A stretch of 6,606 nucleotides of DNA from an uncultured Eubacteriales bacterium (GTDB lineage: Bacteria; Bacillota; Clostridia; Christensenellales; UBA1242): assembly GCA_948971535.1 (NCBI GenBank), contig CARFEX010000050.1, positions 1 through 6,606 of the forward strand. The letters are read 5' to 3'. A model generated the notes under the pieces. The model searched no databases and was not told the DNA's origin. It was given only the letters and a program-made list of their open reading frames with translations. Below, piece by piece: positions 1 to 4,598 of this stretch (position 1 is the stretch's first letter; each line of letters begins with the position of its first letter). A program made the position numbers and the translations under genes.

Positions 1-132
1 TATATACCTACAGAAATTTTAGTATTTATATTTTCAACTCTTGTTATGATTACTTCTCCAATATTTAAAAGTTTATTCAAACCAACGGTTGAAGATCCAT
101 TGAAAGATGATGAAAAAGAAAATATTAAATAA
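1..132 (+). CDS. C-terminal end of an unidentified membrane protein (5' end outside window)
   Basis: An open frame enters from the left edge and stops at TAA (130-132), giving 43 residues. Roughly residues 5-21 of this tail form a hydrophobic stretch (ILVFIFSTLVMITSPIF) that reads as a final transmembrane helix. It is followed by a short basic patch (KSLFK) and an acidic, lysine-rich tail (EDPLKDDEKENIK), the pattern of a multi-pass membrane protein ending in the cytoplasm. Nothing in the fragment identifies a family. A helix followed by a charged tail occurs in many permeases, so no function is assigned. The stop codon shares one base with an ATG at 132 in the frame of the next gene, but that gene more likely starts at 180. 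Codon and base composition look like the rest of the window. Confidence 0.6.
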   Translation, partial: YIPTEILVFIFSTLVMITSPIFKSLFKPTVEDPLKDDEKENIK

Positions 133-144
133 TGGCAGTAAAGA

Positions 145-173
145 TTGCTATTATTTATCTAATTAGATATAAT
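145..173 (+). promoter_or_regulatory. Sigma-A-type promoter immediately before the DUF488 gene
   Basis: A TTGCTA box (145-150) is separated by 17 bases from a perfect TATAAT box (168-173). Standard spacing puts transcription start at about base 180, which is the A of the family-consistent ATG, so the mRNA would be leaderless. The -10 and spacer match consensus and the -35 has four of six matches. Chance TATAAT boxes are common in AT-rich DNA, so this is a prediction. Confidence 0.5.
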
Positions 174-179
174 ATAGAC

Positions 180-740
180 ATGGTTTACACAATAGGTTAT
201 GCGGGAGTTACAATAGATAGGTTTGTTCAAATCCTTGAAAGTTTAAGGATTACTCTTTTAATTGATGTGAGAAGCATTCCAAAAAGCCAATACTTCTATC
301 AATTTAACAACAATAATTTGAGTAAAACCCTTGCAAATTTTGGTATTAAATACGAGAACTGGAACCAAGAATTTGGAGCAAGACAAGATGATTTGAATTT
401 TTATACTGACAACATTCTTGACTATGAAAAGTTTGCCAAAAGTCAGCAGTTCAAAGATGGTATTTCAAGACTTGCAAAACTCGAAAATCAAGGCGAAAAT
501 ATCTGCTTAATGTGTGCAGAAATTGACCCTATAAATTGTCATAGAGCGATACTCTGTGGAAAGGAAATTTTCGCTAATGGTATAGAAATCAATCATATAA
601 TTGCAAAAAGAAATGGAGAAACCTATTTTGAAAACCATAAAGAATTTGAGAAAGGGCTCATTCAAATAACAAAGATAAATAACATTGATGAGGCTTATCG
701 AAAACAAAATAAAAAAATCGGCTATAAACTAACTAAATAA
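180..740 (+). CDS. DUF488 family protein
   Basis: This 186-residue protein has the hallmarks of the DUF488 family. It starts with the strand motif VYTIGYAG (residues 2-9), then DVRSIPKS (29-36, the family's DVR.xP.S signature), EFGAR (64-68, in place of the usual LGGR-like segment), and MCAE.DP..CHR (111-122, the family's most conserved cysteine/histidine block). The biochemical function of the family is not established; the conserved Cys, His and Arg suggest a small-molecule or nucleic-acid binding pocket. ATG 180 is chosen because DUF488 proteins normally begin at this strand. An upstream in-frame ATG at 132 would add 16 residues (MAVKIAIIYLIRYNID) that do not look like the family and would overlap the preceding stop. 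Neither start has a clear ribosome binding site. The gene ends just before a strong terminator and appears monocistronic. Confidence 0.87.
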   Translation: MVYTIGYAGVTIDRFVQILESLRITLLIDVRSIPKSQYFYQFNNNNLSKTLANFGIKYENWNQEFGARQDDLNFYTDNILDYEKFAKSQQFKDGISRLAKLENQGENICLMCAEIDPINCHRAILCGKEIFANGIEINHIIAKRNGETYFENHKEFEKGLIQITKINNIDEAYRKQNKKIGYKLTK

Positions 741-759
741 AAGTTGGTCAGCTAAATTT

Positions 760-795
760 AAAGTTAATCACAGAAATAGAGTGGTTAACTTTTTT
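760..795 (+). terminator. Intrinsic terminator after the DUF488 gene
   Basis: Left arm AAAGTTAATCAC (760-771) pairs with GTGGTTAACTTT (781-792) through a 12-base stem containing one G-U pair, with a 9-base loop. The right arm runs into six Ts (790-795). It lies 20 bases after the DUF488 stop and is oriented to end that transcript. The opposite strand has only a poor U-tract. Confidence 0.88.
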
Positions 796-810
796 GTTGC
801 AAAAAATTAA

Positions 811-927
811 AAGGAGAAAAAAATGAAAAAACAAATTTGCATATTAACTAAATCTATATATAAAAACAGCACCTTGATAGATGCTGTTTTTTTTAAAGCT
901 AAATTGTTATTGCAAAGCCACCTTTGA
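811..927 (+). CDS. Possible 34-residue peptide with a strong ribosome binding site (leader peptide or gene remnant)
   Basis: An AAGGAG box (811-816) sits 6 bases before ATG 823, giving the frame 823-927 (stop TGA 925-927). The peptide starts MKKQICILTKSIYK, is cationic (six lysines, one aspartate) and matches nothing I recognise. The ribosome binding site is among the best in the window, which argues against pure chance. However, a terminator hairpin (862-894) lies inside the frame, so a transcript would normally end within codons 22-24. A ribosome binding site, short frame and terminator is the layout of an attenuator leader, where ribosome position decides read-through. Yet no plus-strand gene follows, because the next genes are the tRNA and comF on the other strand. 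It could be an orphaned leader, the start of a deleted gene, or chance. No promoter is evident between the preceding terminator and the ribosome binding site. The feature start includes the ribosome binding site. Confidence 0.3.
   Translation, partial: KEKKMKKQICILTKSIYKNSTLIDAVFFKAKLLLQSHL
862..894. terminator. Hairpin with U-tracts both ways, probable bidirectional terminator
   Basis: ACAGCA (866-871) pairs with TGCTGT (882-887) around a 10-base loop, and flanking A (862-866) and T (887-894) runs extend the stem. On the plus strand eight Ts follow. On the minus strand TGCTGT is followed by TTTT and then ATATATAG, so it can also stop transcription coming from tRNA-Glu, about 60 bases upstream on that strand. 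It lies where the two convergent units meet. Confidence 0.75.
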
Positions 928-952
928 AATAATAGTTCGCTTTATACTCACT

Positions 953-1027
953 TGGTAGCCTCAAGGGGAGTCGAACCCCTCATTCCGCCGTGAAAGGGCG
1001 ATGTCTTAACCGATTGACCATGAGGCC
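953..1027 (-). tRNA. tRNA-Glu (anticodon UUC), CCA encoded
   Basis: Read on the minus strand, a complete 75-base cloverleaf is visible. Acceptor arm GGCCTCA pairs with TGAGGCT (one G-U pair at the end), followed by discriminator A and a genomically encoded CCA. The D arm is GTC...GAC with a GGTTA-type loop. Anticodon stem TCGCC/GGCGG flanks the loop CTTTCAC, giving anticodon TTC, which reads GAA/GAG (Glu). The T arm is AGGGG TTCGACT CCCCT. The CGCCCTTTCACGGCG core is the one shared by bacterial glutamate tRNAs. There is no sign of an intron or mispaired arm. The gene has its own strong promoter about 18 bases upstream and a likely terminator about 60 bases downstream. No terminator separates it from comF, so some read-through from the recD2-comF operon is possible. 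Confidence 0.97.
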
Positions 1028-1051
1028 ACAAATTTCAATCGATACTTGCTC

Positions 1052-1080
1052 ATTATACGAAAATATAGTTATGCTGTCAA
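1052..1080 (-). promoter_or_regulatory. Near-perfect sigma-A promoter of tRNA-Glu
   Basis: On the minus strand a perfect TTGACA (1080-1075) and a perfect TATAAT (1057-1052) are separated by exactly 17 bases. Transcription would start near 1045, leaving about 18 bases before the mature 5' end at 1027. A fully consensus promoter suits a highly expressed stable RNA. The -35 box sits in a small inverted repeat, ATGCT TGAC AGCAT (1083-1070), probably fortuitous. Confidence 0.92.
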
Positions 1081-1121
1081 GCATTTTACACAAAAAATAT
1101 TTAAAATCTATCATTTTTCTT

Positions 1122-1874
1122 CTATTTCAATGCAGTTCTTGCCACTGCACAGCCATAAACTTTGCTTGCACCACTTTTTTTGAGAAGTTTTGCACAATGG
1201 TCGATAGTTGCACATGTTGTTACAATATCATCAACTATTAAAAAATTTTTCTTATTTACAAAATTTTTATTAGTGATAATCATACTATTTTCAAGATTTC
1301 TTTTTCGCTCTTTTTTTGTTAGCCATTTTTGATGTTTGGTTCTTTTGATTTTTTGTAAAAGTTCATTTTCAACAGGTTTATCAAAAATTTTTGCCAGTTC
1401 ATTTGCTAGTATTTCAGATTGATTATAACCTCTGATTTTTTGGTCTTTTTTAAACATTGGAACGGGCACTATAAAGTCAAATTCCATGTTTGCTTCGCAA
1501 ACTTCCTTTGCAATATACTTGGCAAAAGTAGACACTAAATATCTTCCATTTTCCTCTTTAAATTTTCTTATACCACGCAAAACAGTGTCTGTATAAATAA
1601 AAGGACATACTATTTTATCAAAATATATATGTTTTTTGTCATTTGCACAATATTTGCAAAGTTTAAGGTCGTTTTCAAAGGGTGTCGCACATTTTAGACA
1701 TTTATATTTGTTGTTTAATGCAAATTTTTCGCACTTATCACAATAAGGTTTTTCATTAAAGTTTGGAACATCATGACCACAAAATATACACTTAATATTT
1801 TTAGGAAATAGTGTATCGAGTATTTTATCTTTAGCTAAAATTAAAAAATTTTTAATTTTTCCCATATTACCCAT
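1122..1874 (-). CDS. comF: ComF family protein (zinc-finger plus phosphoribosyltransferase fold)
   Basis: This 250-residue protein has the two-part ComF architecture. The N-terminal third carries four CxxC pairs (C29/C32, C45/C48, C59/C62, C73/C76), able to bind one or two zinc ions. The C-terminal part is a type I phosphoribosyltransferase fold with IVPVPM (135-140), the family motif RGYNQSEILA (148-157), and the PRPP-loop motif FLIVDDIVTTCAT (211-223). In competent bacteria ComF proteins act in the cytoplasm in uptake of single-stranded transforming DNA; in other lineages the role is less clear. The usual loop sequence is DD..TTGAT, and here the glycine is cysteine (C221). The gene begins one base after the recD2 stop with no good ribosome binding site, so translation is probably coupled to recD2. 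ATG 1874 is used, but a second ATG three codons in (1865) is possible. No terminator is seen after its TAG stop. Confidence 0.93.
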   Translation of the reverse strand: MGNMGKIKNFLILAKDKILDTLFPKNIKCIFCGHDVPNFNEKPYCDKCEKFALNNKYKCLKCATPFENDLKLCKYCANDKKHIYFDKIVCPFIYTDTVLRGIRKFKEENGRYLVSTFAKYIAKEVCEANMEFDFIVPVPMFKKDQKIRGYNQSEILANELAKIFDKPVENELLQKIKRTKHQKWLTKKERKRNLENSMIITNKNFVNKKNFLIVDDIVTTCATIDHCAKLLKKSGASKVYGCAVARTALK

Positions 1875-1875
1875 A

Positions 1876-4113
1876 TTAATTGAATAAGTCCTTTACCTTT
1901 TGGTCATTTGTAATAAGTAGGTCTTTAAGTAGTGTAAATCTTTGAACGGTATAGTTGTTTGAAACCATACGTTTTAGGTTTTGTTTTTCGCCAACAATAA
2001 CAACCATCTTCTTAGCACGAGTAACAGCGGTGTAAATAAGGTTTCGAGTGAGTATCATGCTAGGTCCACCAATAGCAGGTATTATAACCACATCAAATTC
2101 TGACCCCTGACTTTTATGGATTGTTATTGCATACGCAAGCGAAAGTTGTCCTATATCTGTTCGAGGATAAGTGCAATGTCTGCCATCTTCAAACAAGACT
2201 CCAGTTTCTCCTGTCTGATAGTCGATAGCATCGATGTAGCCTATGTCACCATTAAAAACACCTTCGCCTTCTTCTTCAATAAAGTTATTAAGTTTTGACC
2301 AAACCAAATTGTAGTTGTTGGCTGTTTGCATAACTTTATCACCAACTCGGAAAATATTTTCGCCAATAACAATTTCCATTTTTTTGATAGATGGTGGATT
2401 GATTTTATCCTGTAATATTTTGTTGAGATTATCTATCCCACATACTCCAGCTTTCATAGGTGCAAGAACTTGTATCTGTGTGCTATCAAGTCCTGTAAAC
2501 TTAGGTAAGCGAGAAGTTACCATATTTACAATAGCATTCATGGTAGCATCAAGAGAGTTATGCTCTTCAAAGAAAAAGTCATTTGAAGAATTGTCTATCA
2601 CAGGCATTTTCCCAGAGTTAATAAGGTGTGCATTAGTAATAATCAAACTATTTTCAGCTTGTCTATAAATTTTGGTTAGCATAGAGATTTTAATTGTGCC
2701 GCTTTGCAAAATATCACCAAGTACATTTCCAGCACCTACACTAGGCAACTGGTCTTTATCACCAACAAGGATGAGTTTGCAATCGCGAGGTAGAGCTTTA
2801 CATAAACTGCACATAAGCGAAACATCAACCATTGAAACCTCATCAATAATAACAGCTTTAGTTTTAAGAGGGTTGTTTTCATTATAAGTAAAACGTGACA
2901 AAGCACCGTCAGCACCCTCGGCAACTTCAAGAGCACGGTGAATAGTTTTTGCTTCTTCACCAGTAGAATCAGATAATCTCTTTGAAGCTCTGCCAGTAGG
3001 TGCTAACAGAATATAATCTAGTTTGTTTTGTTTTAAAATTTCAATAATACATTTTATAATAGTGGTTTTCCCAGTTCCTGGTCCACCAGTAATAACAGAA
3101 ACTCCATTATTAATAGCATTGATGATAGCATCCTTTTGCTCTGAGTGGAATAAAATGTTGTTTCTCTCTTCAAAACTTTTAATTTCGTCATCAAGTTCAA
3201 GTTTTTTGGTGATTACACTTTGATTTAATAAACTTAACTTTTGAGCAACTGCATTTTCATAGAAATAGTATTTTGAAAACATAACTATTTCCAAACCCTT
3301 ATGGTTTAAAAGTTTTATGGTTTTATCTAGACTCAAACCGTCAAGTGCATCACAAAATTTATCTTTATATTCATATAGGTCAAGCTCTAAAAGGTCAGAA
3401 GTGGAGTTAAAAAGCATTTCTTTTGGTAGAAAAGTATTTCCAGTTCTCTCAATAGCATTGTTGAGAGTATGGATAAGACCTGCTCTAACTCTATACTCGC
3501 TATCAAAAGGAATACCAATATTTTTTGCAATCTTGTCAGCGGTTGAAAATCCAATACCATCAATATCTTCAACCAAACGGTAAGGGTTAGCTTTAACTAT
3601 ATCAATAGTCCTTTCTTCATAACATTTGTAAATTTTCATGGACATGTTGGTAGAAATGTTATATTTTTGTAAAAACATAATAGAATTTTGCATTTTTTTA
3701 AGTTCTTTAAACTTGTCACCAATGTCAAGTGCCTTTTTTACACTAATATTTCTCACCTCAGCTAGCCTTGTAGGAGCCATTTCTATTATGTCAAAAGTTT
3801 CCTCTTTAAAATGTTCAACTATTGCTTTTGCAGTAACTGGTCCAACACCTTTAATAAGCCCAGAGGATAAATAACGTTCAATTCCCGCAAGGGTGGTTGG
3901 CAAAATAACTTCATAGCTTGAAAAAGAAAATTGGAAGCCATATTTACTGTTGTTCACATACTCGCCTTCCAAAGCCAGATTTTCGCCTATATTTGCATCA
4001 AGTAGTTTTCCCACAATAGTTACCATAGTTCCTTTAAAGTCAAGTATAGCCACAGTGTAACCATTCTGGTCATTTCTAAAAATTATTTCCTCAATAGAGC
4101 CTTCAATTTGCAT
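1876..4113 (-). CDS. recD2: RecD2 family ATP-dependent 5'-3' DNA helicase
   Basis: At 745 residues this is a full-length RecD2, the SF1B helicase found without RecBC and linked in other bacteria to DNA repair and replication-fork maintenance. The N-terminal region starts with the family pattern IEGSIEEIIFRN..NGYTV (3-21). It has helix-hairpin-helix-like segments at LIKGVGPVTAKAI (86-98) and DIDGIGFSTADKIA (183-196). The helicase core is intact: Walker A GGPGTGKT (343-350), motif Ia APTGRASKRL (371-380), motif II IIDEVSM (422-428), motif III GDKDQLPSVG (451-460), motif IV YRQ (483-485), motif V ITIHKSQGSEFD (663-674) and motif VI YTAVTRAKK (694-702). No key residue is missing. Start ATG 4113 is fixed by the conserved N-terminus. 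There is no usable Shine-Dalgarno (only AGGT 14 bases away), and the promoter implies a leaderless message. It is the first gene of an operon with comF. Confidence 0.96.
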   Translation of the reverse strand: MQIEGSIEEIIFRNDQNGYTVAILDFKGTMVTIVGKLLDANIGENLALEGEYVNNSKYGFQFSFSSYEVILPTTLAGIERYLSSGLIKGVGPVTAKAIVEHFKEETFDIIEMAPTRLAEVRNISVKKALDIGDKFKELKKMQNSIMFLQKYNISTNMSMKIYKCYEERTIDIVKANPYRLVEDIDGIGFSTADKIAKNIGIPFDSEYRVRAGLIHTLNNAIERTGNTFLPKEMLFNSTSDLLELDLYEYKDKFCDALDGLSLDKTIKLLNHKGLEIVMFSKYYFYENAVAQKLSLLNQSVITKKLELDDEIKSFEERNNILFHSEQKDAIINAINNGVSVITGGPGTGKTTIIKCIIEILKQNKLDYILLAPTGRASKRLSDSTGEEAKTIHRALEVAEGADGALSRFTYNENNPLKTKAVIIDEVSMVDVSLMCSLCKALPRDCKLILVGDKDQLPSVGAGNVLGDILQSGTIKISMLTKIYRQAENSLIITNAHLINSGKMPVIDNSSNDFFFEEHNSLDATMNAIVNMVTSRLPKFTGLDSTQIQVLAPMKAGVCGIDNLNKILQDKINPPSIKKMEIVIGENIFRVGDKVMQTANNYNLVWSKLNNFIEEEGEGVFNGDIGYIDAIDYQTGETGVLFEDGRHCTYPRTDIGQLSLAYAITIHKSQGSEFDVVIIPAIGGPSMILTRNLIYTAVTRAKKMVVIVGEKQNLKRMVSNNYTVQRFTLLKDLLITNDQKVKDLFN

Positions 4114-4119
4114 ATTTAT

Positions 4120-4149
4120 ATTTTAATACCTATTAGTGATAAAAATCAA
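4120..4149 (-). promoter_or_regulatory. Predicted promoter of recD2-comF
   Basis: On the minus strand TTGATT (4149-4144) and TAAAAT (4125-4120) are 18 bases apart. Position +1 would fall on base 4113, the A of the recD2 ATG, giving a leaderless mRNA. The -35 overlaps the left half of an inverted repeat (4147-4161). A second small palindrome, TAATA CC TATTA (4124-4135), overlaps the edge of the -10 box. The boxes are moderate matches (4/6 and 5/6). Confidence 0.5.
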
Positions 4150-4161
4150 GCAAAATGCTTG
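4147..4161. promoter_or_regulatory. Candidate operator for the adjacent MarR-like regulator
   Basis: CAAGCA AAA TGCTTG is a perfect inverted repeat with 6-base arms and a 3-base centre. It bridges the divergent promoters: its left arm covers part of the recD2 -35 (4144-4149) and its right arm covers part of the marR-like -35 (4159-4164). MarR-family dimers bind palindromes of about this size, commonly within their own divergent promoter region. The binding protein is an inference from position. Confidence 0.5.
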
Positions 4162-4187
4162 CAACAATTTTTTTTTTCATATATACT
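4159..4187 (+). promoter_or_regulatory. Predicted promoter of the marR-like gene and cysS
   Basis: TTGCAA (4159-4164) and TATACT (4182-4187) are separated by 17 bases that include a run of ten Ts (4168-4177). Transcription would start near 4194, leaving a leader of only about 12 bases. The promoter lies downstream of an alternative upstream ATG (4155), which therefore cannot be the gene's start. Confidence 0.6.
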
Positions 4188-4205
4188 AGGAGTGCAAGAG
4201 TAATT

Positions 4206-4589
4206 ATGGAACGTGCAAAGAAGATAATAGAAATAGAAGCTTTAACTGAAAATTTATTAAAAAGTCGCAAAAATAGTAGTCTTTTGAGACTTAAGGTTTT
4301 GTATTTTGCCTCAGTTTATGAAAATTTGTCGGTAAGTATGATTATAGAAAAGCTTGGAATAAAAAAGTCAAACTTTGCCTTGATGACAGCAGAACTTGAA
4401 AAAGAAGGTCTTATTGAAATAAAACAGGCAGAAATAGATAGGCGATGTCGCACCATTCTTTTGACCGAAAGGGGAAGAGAAGAACTTGGTGCTTATCAAA
4501 ATAATATAGAAGAGAGCTTAGGTGGAACAACTATCGAAGTTGATAAAGCTCTTGACACTTTGATAAGCTATATGAATAAAATAGTATAG
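4206..4589 (+). CDS. MarR-like winged helix-turn-helix transcriptional regulator
   Basis: This 127-residue protein resembles a compact MarR-type regulator. The winged helix spans about residues 25-90: LSVSMIIEKLGIKKSNFALMT (41-61) is the helix-turn-helix, ELEKEGLIEI (63-72) leads into the wing, and EIDRRCRTILLTERGREEL (76-94) contains the D-x-R wing signature and the LTxxG start of the C-terminal helix. MarR proteins bind DNA as dimers through flanking helices, and here those are short, so dimerisation may be minimal. The only cysteine, C81, lies in the wing beside the two arginines. ATG 4206 is chosen because the ATG at 4155 would put the promoter inside the gene and add a non-family sequence. 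The ribosome binding site is weak: AAGAG (4196-4200) 5 bases before the start, or AGGAG (4188-4192) 13 bases away. It probably regulates its own divergent promoter, and its stop overlaps the cysS ribosome binding site. Confidence 0.78.
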   Translation: MERAKKIIEIEALTENLLKSRKNSSLLRLKVLYFASVYENLSVSMIIEKLGIKKSNFALMTAELEKEGLIEIKQAEIDRRCRTILLTERGREELGAYQNNIEESLGGTTIEVDKALDTLISYMNKIV

Positions 4590-4592
4590 GAG
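4588..4592 (+). promoter_or_regulatory. cysS ribosome binding site, overlapping the regulator's stop codon
   Basis: AGGAG (4588-4592) shares two bases with the TAG stop of the marR-like gene (4587-4589) and lies 6 bases before GTG 4599. It fixes the GTG start of cysS and implies translational coupling between the two genes. Confidence 0.85.
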
Positions 4593-4598
4593 CTTAAG

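Noticed and set aside
132..179. Upstream ATG extending the DUF488 protein by 16 residues
   Set aside because: DUF488 proteins start at the YTIGY strand. The extension overlaps the previous stop and covers a consensus-like promoter. Kept only as an alternative.
741..822. Riboswitch or T-box in the gap after the DUF488 gene
   Set aside because: Only a simple terminator hairpin is present; there is no conserved T-box sequence or multi-helix aptamer pattern.
837..864. Promoter-like TTGCAT-16-TATAAA inside the short frame
   Set aside because: Transcription would start inside the terminator hairpin and yield no useful RNA.
1070..1083. Inverted repeat ATGCT TGAC AGCAT around the tRNA promoter -35
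   Set aside because: Five-base arms are short and the box itself supplies the loop; a dedicated repressor of a tRNA-Glu promoter is unlikely.
990..1241. 83-codon plus-strand open frame
   Set aside because: It runs across the tRNA-Glu gene and its promoter and then antisense to comF; it has no ribosome binding site.
2116..3874. Several open frames of 60-117 codons on the plus strand inside recD2
   Set aside because: They are antisense shadows of a complete, motif-rich recD2 gene and show no ribosome binding sites or domain motifs.
4155..4205. Upstream ATG extending the MarR-like protein by 17 residues
   Set aside because: The promoter boxes (4159-4187) and the candidate operator lie inside this stretch, and the added residues (hydrophobic, FFFIY) do not resemble a MarR N-terminus.
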